Source of the DNA: Actinomycetota bacterium
Lineage (GTDB): Bacteria; Actinomycetota; Acidimicrobiia; Acidimicrobiales; Acidimicrobilacustridaceae
Assembly (NCBI GenBank): GCA_016185305.1
Contig: JACPNV010000024.1
Location: 1-58,896 of the forward strand
Direction: 5' to 3'
DNA: 58,896 bases
Shown: positions 43,082 through 50,581 of the stretch, in pieces
How the letters are laid out: each line of letters begins with the position of its first letter
How positions within the stretch are numbered: position 1 is the stretch's first letter
The notes under the pieces: model-generated
What the model was told of the DNA's origin: nothing
The model's input: the letters and a program-made list of their open reading frames with translations, nothing else
Databases searched by the model: none
Made by a program: the position numbers and the translations under genes

Positions 43082-44302
43082 ATGGACTTCAACTTCACGC
43101 CCGAGCAGAACGCATTCCTCGACGAGGTCGAGCGCTTCCTCGACGAGCATGACGACCCTGACGTGTTCGACGTGACGCGGGAGAACATGGCGCAGATCGT
43201 CGACACCCCGAAGCGCCGGGCCTTCATGAAAGAGCTGGGCCACAAGGGGTGGCTCGGGATGACGTGGCCCAAGGAGTACGGCGGGTCCGAGGGCGAGGGC
43301 GTCTATGAGTTCCTCCTCAACGAGGCGCTCGCCGGTCGGGGCGGCCCGCAGATCGGCAAGGGCGTCGGCATCATCGGCAAGACGCTCATCGCCCACGGCA
43401 GCGACTTCCTCAAGGCCACGTTCCTCCCGATGATCCTCGAGAACGATGTCGAGTTCGCCGTCGGCTACAGCGAGCCGAACGCCGGCTCCGACGCGGCATC
43501 GATGAAGCTCAAGGCCGAGCGCCACGTCACCGCCGACGGCCAGGAGGGCTGGCTCCTCAACGGGCAGAAGACGTGGACGACCAGCGCCCACTTCGCCGAG
43601 TGGTACTGGCTCGGCACCCGCACCGACCCCGAGAACAAGCACCAGGGCATCACGCTGATGCTCGTGCCCCTCGATCACGAGGGCATCGACATCCGGCCCA
43701 TCTGGACGATGGGCGACGAGCGCACCAACGAGGTGTGGATCGACAACGTCTTCGTGCCCGACGACTACGTCGTCGGTGAGGTGAACCGCGGCTTCCAGTA
43801 CATCTCCGAGGCCCTCGACCTCGAGCGCTTCACCATGTTCACGTTCTCGCCCATCAAGCAACGGCTCGACGTGTTGACCGACTACGTGAAGGAGACGGTG
43901 CGCGACGGCGAGCCACTGAAGGACGACAAGGTCACGCGCCAGCAGCTCGCGCAGCTGCACACCCAGGCAGAAGTCGCTCGATGCCTCGGGCTGAAGTTCG
44001 TGGCCGAGACGATGAAGGTCGAGGAGGCCACCAAGGCCGGCCACCGCCGGCCGCCGCCCACGTTGCAGTCGTCGGAGTACAAGCTCTTCGCGACCGAGTA
44101 CTCGCGGCGCCTCGCCAACGCGTCGATGGACATCGGCGGGCCGGGCAGCCAGCTTCGCGTGAAGACCGACGACGCCCCGATGGCGGGCCGGGCCGAGTCG
44201 ACCTACCGCTACACCGTGATCGACACGATCGGCGGCGGCGCCAGCGAGATCCAAAAGAACATCATCGCCCGCCGCGGTATGGGCCTCCCGAAGAACTTCT
44301 AG
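43082..44302 (+). CDS. Acyl-CoA dehydrogenase family protein, first subunit of operon
   Basis: A 406-residue ACAD: MDFNFTPEQNAFLDEVERFL, WLGMTWPKEYGGSEGEGVYE, AVGYSEPNAGSDAASMKLKA, GQKTWTTSAHFAEWYWLGTR, TNEVWIDNVFVPDDYVVGEV and IGGGASEIQKNIIARRGMGL. It has the same class features as the gene at 2129 and is one half of the ACAD pair that opens and closes this operon (the other is at 46579). An alpha2beta2 enzyme like the steroid side-chain ACADs is likely but unproven. The gene's stop directly abuts the next start (TAGATG). Confidence 0.93.
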   Translation: MDFNFTPEQNAFLDEVERFLDEHDDPDVFDVTRENMAQIVDTPKRRAFMKELGHKGWLGMTWPKEYGGSEGEGVYEFLLNEALAGRGGPQIGKGVGIIGKTLIAHGSDFLKATFLPMILENDVEFAVGYSEPNAGSDAASMKLKAERHVTADGQEGWLLNGQKTWTTSAHFAEWYWLGTRTDPENKHQGITLMLVPLDHEGIDIRPIWTMGDERTNEVWIDNVFVPDDYVVGEVNRGFQYISEALDLERFTMFTFSPIKQRLDVLTDYVKETVRDGEPLKDDKVTRQQLAQLHTQAEVARCLGLKFVAETMKVEEATKAGHRRPPPTLQSSEYKLFATEYSRRLANASMDIGGPGSQLRVKTDDAPMAGRAESTYRYTVIDTIGGGASEIQKNIIARRGMGLPKNF

Positions 44303-45559
44303 ATGATCGACACGCCCATGCCGACGGACAAGCCCGAACTGGTGGCGGATTCCGTCCGCCACGATGGAGAACCGCCACCAGTTGCGATCGGTGCGCCCAT
44401 GCTCGGCGGCGTGACCGTGCTCGACCTGTCGACGGTCGGGCCGGCGGCGCGGGCGTCTCGCACGATCGCCGACTACGGCGCGACCGTCGTCAAGATCGGT
44501 GCGGTGCCGCGGGCCGGCGGCGTGCAGATCATCCCGCCCCACTACGCCTACAGCGGCGGACGGGGCATGAAGCGCATCCAGCTCGACCTCAAAGCGAAAG
44601 CCGGCACGGCCGCGTTCCTGAGGCTCGCCGCCACCGCCGACGTGATCATCGAGTCGTTCCGGCCCGGTGTCGTCGATCGCCTGGGCATCGGCTACGCCGA
44701 CGTGAAGGCCGTGAACGACTCGATCGTCTACTGCTCGACCTCGGGCTACGGGCAGACCGGCCCGTACCGCGAGTGGGCCGGGCACGACGTGAACTACCTC
44801 GCGATCGGCGGCTACCTGCACTGCTCCGGGCGGGGGGCAGGCGGCAAGCCGCCGTTGCCGGGCGCCACCGTCGCGGACGCGGCGGCCGGTGGCATGCAAG
44901 CGGTCATGGGCGTGCTCGCCGCGTTGGTGAGGCGGGCCGACACGGGCGAAGGCGCCTACCTCGACGTGGCGATCGCCGACGGCGTGCTCTCGCTGATGGC
45001 GCTCTCCATCGACGAATACCTCGCCCTGGGCACCGAACCCGGCCCCGGCCACTATGTCCTCACCGGCAAGTACGCGTGCTACGACACCTACGAGTGCGGC
45101 GACGGTGGTTGGGTCGCGGTCGGTGCGATCGAGGCGCCGTTCTATGCCAACCTCTGCCGTCGGCTCGGCTGCGAGCAGTGGATCGAGCACCAGTACGACG
45201 ACGATGCCGGCGTGCAAGACAAGATCCGCGCCGACTTCGCGGCGTGCTTGCGCACACGCACGAGGGACGAGTGGGTCGCCGAGCTCGCCCCCAACGACAC
45301 GTGCGTCGCGCCCGTCTACTCGGTGCCCGAGCTCGTCGCCGACCCCCACTTCCGCGAGCGCGGCCTCTTCGGCACGGCCACCTCTCCCACAGCCGGGTCG
45401 TTCGCGCAGCTCGGCACCGTCCTCGCCGGCACCGACACCGCCCGCGCCGAGTTCGCGGTCCCCGACCGATCCAGCACCGAGACCGACGAGGTGCTCGCCG
45501 GCGCGGGCTACACCAGCGCCGAGATCGCGGCGCTCAGGAACGACGGAGTGATCGCGTGA
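44303..45559 (+). CDS. CaiB/BaiF family (class III) CoA-transferase
   Basis: A 418-residue class III CoA-transferase, which moves CoA between acids through a catalytic Asp: GVTVLDLSTVGPAARASRTI, IADYGATVVKIG, KRIQLDLKAKAGTAAFLRLA, AGHDVNYLAIGGYLHCSG (the catalytic Asp), and YLDVAIADGVLSLMALSIDE. The first about 32 residues (MIDTPMPTDKPELV...) are not typical of the family, and the stretch encoding them contains a long hairpin (44337-44383). Translation may really begin at ATG 44399, leaving 44303-44398 as a leader. It is coupled to the ACAD before and the MaoC-fold gene after (GTGA overlap). Confidence 0.9.
   Translation: MIDTPMPTDKPELVADSVRHDGEPPPVAIGAPMLGGVTVLDLSTVGPAARASRTIADYGATVVKIGAVPRAGGVQIIPPHYAYSGGRGMKRIQLDLKAKAGTAAFLRLAATADVIIESFRPGVVDRLGIGYADVKAVNDSIVYCSTSGYGQTGPYREWAGHDVNYLAIGGYLHCSGRGAGGKPPLPGATVADAAAGGMQAVMGVLAALVRRADTGEGAYLDVAIADGVLSLMALSIDEYLALGTEPGPGHYVLTGKYACYDTYECGDGGWVAVGAIEAPFYANLCRRLGCEQWIEHQYDDDAGVQDKIRADFAACLRTRTRDEWVAELAPNDTCVAPVYSVPELVADPHFRERGLFGTATSPTAGSFAQLGTVLAGTDTARAEFAVPDRSSTETDEVLAGAGYTSAEIAALRNDGVIA
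44337..44383 (+). repeat. Long inverted repeat with alternative pairing at start of CoA-transferase gene
   Basis: AACTGGTGGCGG (44337-44348) and CCGCCACCAGTT (44372-44383) are perfect 12-bp complementary arms with a 23-nt loop. The left arm can instead pair with TCCGCCAC (44355-44362) through GTGGCGGA (44342-44349), a perfect 8-bp stem with a 5-nt loop. The two folds exclude each other. They lie between a possible start at 44303 and the in-frame ATG at 44399. Confidence 0.7.
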
Positions 45560-46074
45560 CGGCGACCGACCTTCCGACCGACGTCGAGGCGCTGATCGGC
45601 GTCGGGCAGTACGAGCAGGACGGCGAGTTCCCGGTCGAGCGCGGCTACATCTGGACGAGCTGCGCCTCGGTCGAGAACGGCAACCCGCTGTTCTGGGACG
45701 ACGACCTGGCCGCAAAGCTGACCGGCGGGCCGATCGCCATGCCGACGATGCTGTCGCTGTGGTTCCGCCCCCATCACTGGGCGCCGGGTCGCACCGAACA
45801 AGCCCTCCCGCTCCAGGTGCACTTCGACCTGAAGGAACGTTTCGACCTGCCCGAGGCGGTGATGACCGACAACACGATCGTCTTCTACGAGCCGGTGCGG
45901 CCAGGCGATCGCCTCCGCACGCGCCAAGTGCTGCAGTCGGTGTCCGCGCCCAAGACCACCAAGCTCGGCACCGGGCGCTTCTGGGTCATCGACGTGGAGT
46001 ACCGCAACCAGGACGGTGAGCTGGTCGGCATCGAGAGCTACACCGGCTTCGGCTACCGGCGAGGTGCGTCGTGA
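45556..46074 (+). CDS. MaoC-fold/FAS1-like dehydratase (first hot-dog subunit)
   Basis: A 172-residue hot-dog protein of the MaoC N-terminal type: YEQDGEFPVERGYIWTSCAS, ENGNPLFWDDDLAAKLTGGP, AMPTMLSLWFRPHHWAPGR, FYEPVRPGDRLRTRQVLQS and LGTGRFWVIDVEYRNQDGEL. It lacks a convincing catalytic Asp/His hydratase motif and so is probably the structural or substrate-binding half of a heterodimer with the next gene, as in ChsH1/ChsH2 of steroid degradation. Start GTG 45556 overlaps the previous stop by 4 bp. Confidence 0.82.
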   Translation: MTATDLPTDVEALIGVGQYEQDGEFPVERGYIWTSCASVENGNPLFWDDDLAAKLTGGPIAMPTMLSLWFRPHHWAPGRTEQALPLQVHFDLKERFDLPEAVMTDNTIVFYEPVRPGDRLRTRQVLQSVSAPKTTKLGTGRFWVIDVEYRNQDGELVGIESYTGFGYRRGAS

Positions 46075-46556
46075 GCGCGGCAACCGACAGCCTGACCGTC
46101 GACCAGGTCACCGTGGGCCAAGCCCTCCCCCCGCTGTCTTGTGACGTGACCGCCACGACCATCGTGCTCGGCGCGCTCGCAGCCCGCGACTGGCGGCCCA
46201 TGCACCACGACCACGACTTCGCCGTGAACCGCAACGGCACCAGAGACATCTTCATGAACACGCCCAACCAAGCGGCGTGGTTCGAGCGGTACCTGACCGA
46301 CTGGTCGGGGCCGAAAGGGCGGCTCGGCCGCATGACCTTTCGCATGAAGGGCTCGGTCTTCCCCGGCGACACGATGGTGCTCGCCGGCACGGTGACCGAG
46401 GTCGGCACCGACGGCGCCGGCTGCGGCTGGGCGACCGTCGACGTCGAACTGACGGTCGGCGGCGACATCAAGACCACGTGCTCGGCGCGCCTGGCCCTCC
46501 CCATGACCGACGACGACAACCCCTGGACGCGCACGGGCGACCAGTGGCAACCGTGA
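46071..46556 (+). CDS. MaoC-fold dehydratase (second hot-dog subunit)
   Basis: A 161-residue MaoC-family hydratase: AARDWRPMHHDHDFAVNRNG, where ARDWRPMHHD stands in the place of the catalytic D-x4-NPxHxD signature, and GSVFPGDTMVLAGTVTEVGT. It likely hydrates the enoyl-CoA made by the ACADs, together with the preceding half-domain protein. Start GTG 46071 overlaps the previous stop by 4 bp, consistent with co-translational assembly of the dimer. The exact substrate is unknown. Confidence 0.84.
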   Translation: MSAATDSLTVDQVTVGQALPPLSCDVTATTIVLGALAARDWRPMHHDHDFAVNRNGTRDIFMNTPNQAAWFERYLTDWSGPKGRLGRMTFRMKGSVFPGDTMVLAGTVTEVGTDGAGCGWATVDVELTVGGDIKTTCSARLALPMTDDDNPWTRTGDQWQP

Positions 46557-46578
46557 CCGCCTGAGACGAGAGAGAGCG

Positions 46579-47718
46579 ATGGACCTCGACTTCACCGAAG
46601 AGCAGGACATGCTGCGCAACCTGGTGCGCCAGGTGTGCAACGACTACGCGCCGCTCACCAAGGTGCGCGACCTGGAAGACGACCCCGTCGGCTATCCGGT
46701 CGAGCTGTGGAAGCAGCTCGCCGAGCTCGACCTCATCGGCCTCCTGCTTCCCGCCGAGCACGGCGGTTCGGGCATGTCCATGATCGAAGGCATCGTCTTC
46801 TATGAGGAGCTGGGCCGCTCGCTGGCGCCGCTCCCCCACTTCGTGTCGGCCGTCGTCGCCGGCGGTCTGATCGCCCATGCGGGAACCGATGCGCAAAAGG
46901 CCGAATGGCTCCCGAAGATCGCTCGGGGCGAGTCGATCCTGTCGGTCGCGTGGCTCGAACCGGAGAGCGGCTTCGGCCCGAAGGGCATCCAGCTTCCAGC
47001 CACCACCGGCGGCAACGGGTACGTCCTGTCCGGCACCAAGCGGCACGTGGCGTTCGCGTCGTCAGCCGAGCGCTTGGTCGTACCCGTTCGTACCGGCGAG
47101 GCCGACAGCGACGGTGGCGGGGGCATCGACCTGGTCCTCGTCGACCCCAACGCCCGCGGCGTGACGATGGAGCAGACGTTCACCGTCGCGTCCGACACGC
47201 AGTACGACGTCCACTTCGACGGCGTGCGCGTTCCGGCATCGGAGAGGATCGGCGGCGCCGGCGCCGGGTGGGACGCTCTCGACGCGGTCATGCATGACGG
47301 CATCGTGCTCCTCGCCGCCCAAGCCATCGGTGGGGCCCAGCAACTGCTCGAGATCACCGTGCAGTACGCAAAGGATCGCGTGCAGTTCGACAAGCCCCTC
47401 GGCGCGTTCCAGGCGCTGGCCCACTACCTGGCTGATGCCAGGACCGCCATCGACGGCGGCACCGTGCTCGTACACGAGGCCGCGTGGGCACGCGCTCGGC
47501 GCCGGCCCGACGCCGACAAGCTGGCGGCGATGGCCAAGCTCTTCGCGTGCCAGACCTACCGCGACGCGACCGCGATGAGCCAGCAGATCCACGGCGGCAT
47601 CGGCTTCACGCTGGAAGCCGACGTGCAGCTCTTCTTTCGGCGGGCCAAGCAGCTCCAGCTCTCGTGGTGGGACACCCGCTACCTCGAAGAGCTCGTGGCG
47701 AGCGCCGTGCTCGACTGA
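46579..47718 (+). CDS. Acyl-CoA dehydrogenase family protein, second subunit of operon
   Basis: A 379-residue ACAD of the divergent class: MDLDFTEEQDMLRNLVRQVC, LIGLLLPAEHGGSGMSMIEG, SVAWLEPESGFGPKGIQLPA, YAKDRVQFDKPLGAFQALAH and HGGIGFTLEADVQLFFRRAK. It is the same class as the gene at 917. The operon holds one ACAD of each class, as does the divergent pair at 917-3322, which argues that each locus encodes a heteromeric enzyme. The TGA stop abuts the TCA of the leftward membrane-protein gene (TGATCA). Confidence 0.9.
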   Translation: MDLDFTEEQDMLRNLVRQVCNDYAPLTKVRDLEDDPVGYPVELWKQLAELDLIGLLLPAEHGGSGMSMIEGIVFYEELGRSLAPLPHFVSAVVAGGLIAHAGTDAQKAEWLPKIARGESILSVAWLEPESGFGPKGIQLPATTGGNGYVLSGTKRHVAFASSAERLVVPVRTGEADSDGGGGIDLVLVDPNARGVTMEQTFTVASDTQYDVHFDGVRVPASERIGGAGAGWDALDAVMHDGIVLLAAQAIGGAQQLLEITVQYAKDRVQFDKPLGAFQALAHYLADARTAIDGGTVLVHEAAWARARRRPDADKLAAMAKLFACQTYRDATAMSQQIHGGIGFTLEADVQLFFRRAKQLQLSWWDTRYLEELVASAVLD

Positions 47719-49245
47719 TCAGCTTCGCTGGTACTCGGCGATGCGGGGGCGGAAGCCCAGCACGACGAGGGCGATGCTCGCGAGCGCGACCAGGGGCAGC
47801 ACGATCTGCCAGAACGTGGCCACACGGTTGCCGCGATCGATGGCGGCATCGAACGCCTCGGTGTTGACGTCGATGCTGGCGGCGATCGGATCGTCGATGG
47901 TGGGGAGCGAGAGCTGGAAGTAGGCGACGAGGACGTCGGGCTGCGGCGCGTTCGGGTTGCGGATGGCCAGATCGCCAGCCTGGAAGCGCGCGTAGCTGGC
48001 CACCATCTTCTTCAGGTTGTCGCGCTCGGTCTGGAACGACGTCGAGGTGAACGCGTCCACGAAGAGCCCGCGATAGCCGTTCGAGAACGTCGCGGGGGAC
48101 TCCTCGTTGGAGAAGGCCGTCGCCAGGCTCGAGTAGCTGGCGATCGTGGCCGAGCCCGTCGGCGTCGACAGCAGCGCTTGCGCTTCTCGGAGGTAGCGCT
48201 GCTCGGCTGCCTTCCGGCGATCGCCGTCGGGCTCGAGCAAGTACGCCGATTGGGATCCTCGCATGCCGTACAACGTGGCGCGTGCCCGGCTCAAGGTCAC
48301 GATCGAGTCGAACGCGTCGACCTTGGCCGCCCGGAGGTTGGTGGAGGCGTTGGAGAGGCCGGCACCCGCCATCGTCGTTCCCCCGACGAGCAGCAAGCTC
48401 GCTGCCAGCAGGCCGCCGTTGAGCACCCGGCGCGTCCGCCGGAACAAGAACACCTGCGAAACCGCGAGTATGAAGAAGCAGGCCACGATCACGCCCGACA
48501 CCGTCGAGCTGACCATCTGGATCTGATCGTTCTGTTCGCTGTACTTGGCGTCGAGCTGAGCGACGTTCGCGTCGGTGAGCTCGCGGGCACGCGGCAGGAG
48601 CGATCCTTGCATCTGATCGGTCGCCTGCCGGTACTCGGCCAGCGCGCCGGCGTCGTCGCCGCGCTGTTGCAGGAGCAGGGCTCGTTCGACGCGCCGCTGG
48701 TACTCGGACACCCCGTTCAGGACATCACGGACGGGGCGAGCATCACCGCCATCAAGTGCCTCGGCCGCGCTGACGGCGCTGTCCGATGCCCGAGCGGCGC
48801 TCCGCTGGTAGGAGGCCAGCGCCTGGTCGCGCTGCGGTTGGCGGCCACGATCGCCGTTCACCAGCATCGCCTCGGCGACGCTGGTGTCCATCTCAGCCAG
48901 CGCGGTCTGCACCTCGAACGCGGAGCGAGCCGCGGTGGCCGTCTTGGCGCCGACCGCCCCGAACGTGTTGCGGGCGCTGGCAAAGGCATACGCAGTCACG
49001 ATGAGGAAGACGACCACCACCGCCACGGTCAGCACCTCGAGCGTGCGGAACAGCACCGGGGTCGACATCTCCACCCCGAAGATGCGACGGGGCCGGGGCG
49101 GCGGCAGCCGGCGACCGAGGCGGCGACCGGCCTGCACCCCGGCAGGTAGGGCCGGCGCTTGGGGGTCGGGTCTGGTGGCAGGGCGGTTGGACGGACCCGA
49201 CACCGGAGGTGGGGAGGAGGAGGGGAGCTTCGCGGTCGCAACCAT
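47719..49245 (-). CDS. GlnX-like membrane sensor protein
   Basis: A 508-residue protein with a disordered Pro/Ser-rich head, about four transmembrane helices (near 78-102, LTVAVVVVFLIVTAYAFASA; 264-283, VSGVIVACFFILAVSQVFLF; 293-312; and the C-terminal VLPLVALASIALVVLGF) and two long helical extracytoplasmic domains. Size and position next to pknG match GlnX of the mycobacterial PknG pathway, which senses amino-acid status through the lipoprotein GlnH. No GlnH is encoded here, so its ligand partner is missing or elsewhere. Start ATG 49245. It is divergent from the kinase operon across a 139-bp gap. Confidence 0.75.
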   Translation of the reverse strand: MVATAKLPSSSPPPVSGPSNRPATRPDPQAPALPAGVQAGRRLGRRLPPPRPRRIFGVEMSTPVLFRTLEVLTVAVVVVFLIVTAYAFASARNTFGAVGAKTATAARSAFEVQTALAEMDTSVAEAMLVNGDRGRQPQRDQALASYQRSAARASDSAVSAAEALDGGDARPVRDVLNGVSEYQRRVERALLLQQRGDDAGALAEYRQATDQMQGSLLPRARELTDANVAQLDAKYSEQNDQIQMVSSTVSGVIVACFFILAVSQVFLFRRTRRVLNGGLLAASLLLVGGTTMAGAGLSNASTNLRAAKVDAFDSIVTLSRARATLYGMRGSQSAYLLEPDGDRRKAAEQRYLREAQALLSTPTGSATIASYSSLATAFSNEESPATFSNGYRGLFVDAFTSTSFQTERDNLKKMVASYARFQAGDLAIRNPNAPQPDVLVAYFQLSLPTIDDPIAASIDVNTEAFDAAIDRGNRVATFWQIVLPLVALASIALVVLGFRPRIAEYQRS

Positions 49246-49335
49246 CAGCCCGGCGAGCGTACCAGCGACACGTTCCGAGCGAAGATCGTGCCTTGCCCGT
49301 GACGGGCTCGCGGTTCGGGTCACAGACCCGGCTTG

Positions 49336-49341
49336 TAACCT
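49336..49341 (+). promoter_or_regulatory. -10 box upstream of the kinase operon
   Basis: TAACCT lies 9 bp before ATG 49351. This places the transcription start at or near the short leader frame described separately, making it effectively leaderless. Confidence 0.4.
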
Positions 49342-49350
49342 GACCGTCGC

Positions 49351-49392
49351 ATGCGGAAGTCGGTGCTCAGACACGAGCAAGAACGTGAATGA
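49351..49392 (+). CDS. Possible 13-codon leader peptide (uORF)
   Basis: ATG 49351 opens a frame reading MRKSVLRHEQERE, then stops with TGA at 49390-49392, 8 nt past the first base of the GTG start of the coiled-coil gene at 49385. The overlap would let ribosomes finishing the leader reinitiate on the main gene. Support is position only; the frame is very short. Confidence 0.3.
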   Translation: MRKSVLRHEQERE

Positions 49393-50581
49393 GGAAGAGG
49401 TCGATCGCCGCTTGGCGCGGATGCGTGGGGCAGCCGAGGCTGCGACGGCGAACCTGATCGAACTGGAAGATCTCGGCACCCTCTCGTTGCTGCGAGCGGG
49501 CAAGTGCACCGGCGCCAGCACCGTTCCCGTCCGCAAAGCGCTGGACGACATCAACCTCCTCAACCTGCACTACGCCGCGTTCATGCGGTTCGTGAACGAG
49601 ATCGAGAACGTGCGATCCGACGGCCGGTTCACGCGCGACAAGGCGCGGGTGATCGAGCGCATGCTCAACACCAGGTCCATAGAGCTTCCGGCCAGAGAGA
49701 TCGAGCTCGCCTCGCGCGAGCTGTTCACGCCGACCGAGCAGGAGCAGCGGGTCACACCAGACGAGGTCGTACGGCTCATGAACGAGGAGTTCGTGTCGGC
49801 CAAGGCCATCGTGTTCCAGGTCGACACGGTGTGGCGCGACCTCCTGCCGGCGCTCGATCGGGCCCGAGCGCGCCTGGGCAAGGTGAGCGACACGGCCGAC
49901 GCCCTCGGCGAGCGCCTGCCCGAGCTGCGCGATCTCCGGGCGCGCATCGACTGGTGCCACGACGCGATCGCCACCGATCCGCTCGGCGCGGGAACGAACG
50001 TCGCCGCGAACATCGAACCGACGCTCAGCCGGCTCGAGAACCACGTCAAAGAGGTGGCGGCGGCGCGCCACGGCCTGGCCGGCCAGCTGACCGTCGCGCG
50101 CCGGGAGCTCGCGACGATCGTCGAGACGATCGACCAGAGCGATGCGGCGCGCCGCGAAGCACGGCGGGCCGTGCTTCATCCCGAGGGTCTCCTGAAGGTC
50201 GACCGCTCGTACCTGAACGACGAGCGTCACGGCTTGATCCCCTGGCTCGACCGGCTCGACGATCTGCAGGCCGACGGCCGGTGGCGCGACGCGCAGACCG
50301 GTCTGCGGCGCTGGAACGAACGAGCCGAGCACGTCCTGACCATCGCGCGCGACGCGACGACGGCAAACCGTGCCTCTCTCGGGCGCCGCAACGAGCTGCG
50401 CGGGATGCTGTCCGCGTACGAAGCGATCGCCAGACGCGATCGGGGCGGGTCCGATGCGGAACTGGCCCGCCTGCACGAGGCCGCGCACCGCAACCTGTTC
50501 GGCGAGCCGGCGGATCTGGGGGCGGCCGCCGAGCAGGTCCGCGCCTACCAGCACGCGGTGAGGAGACGGGAGCACTCGTGA
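49385..50581 (+). CDS. Coiled-coil protein of the PknG operon
   Basis: A 398-residue, mostly helical protein with long coiled-coil-prone runs (RARLGKVSDTADALGERLPE, LRDLRARIDWCHDAIATDPL, HGLAGQLTVARRELATIVET). No catalytic domain recognised. Start GTG 49385 (VNEEEVDRRLARMRGA); the upstream sequence in frame has no start. It is the first gene of the kinase operon and overlaps the kinase by 4 bp. It occupies the place where mycobacteria encode GlnH/GlnX partners, and may act as a scaffold. Confidence 0.72.
   Translation: MNEEEVDRRLARMRGAAEAATANLIELEDLGTLSLLRAGKCTGASTVPVRKALDDINLLNLHYAAFMRFVNEIENVRSDGRFTRDKARVIERMLNTRSIELPAREIELASRELFTPTEQEQRVTPDEVVRLMNEEFVSAKAIVFQVDTVWRDLLPALDRARARLGKVSDTADALGERLPELRDLRARIDWCHDAIATDPLGAGTNVAANIEPTLSRLENHVKEVAAARHGLAGQLTVARRELATIVETIDQSDAARREARRAVLHPEGLLKVDRSYLNDERHGLIPWLDRLDDLQADGRWRDAQTGLRRWNERAEHVLTIARDATTANRASLGRRNELRGMLSAYEAIARRDRGGSDAELARLHEAAHRNLFGEPADLGAAAEQVRAYQHAVRRREHS

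Noticed and set aside
42995-45715. A roughly 900-codon minus-strand open frame across the beta-oxidation operon
   Set aside because: It is the complement of ACAD and CoA-transferase genes with intact motifs and tight coupling. The antisense translation has no recognisable family.
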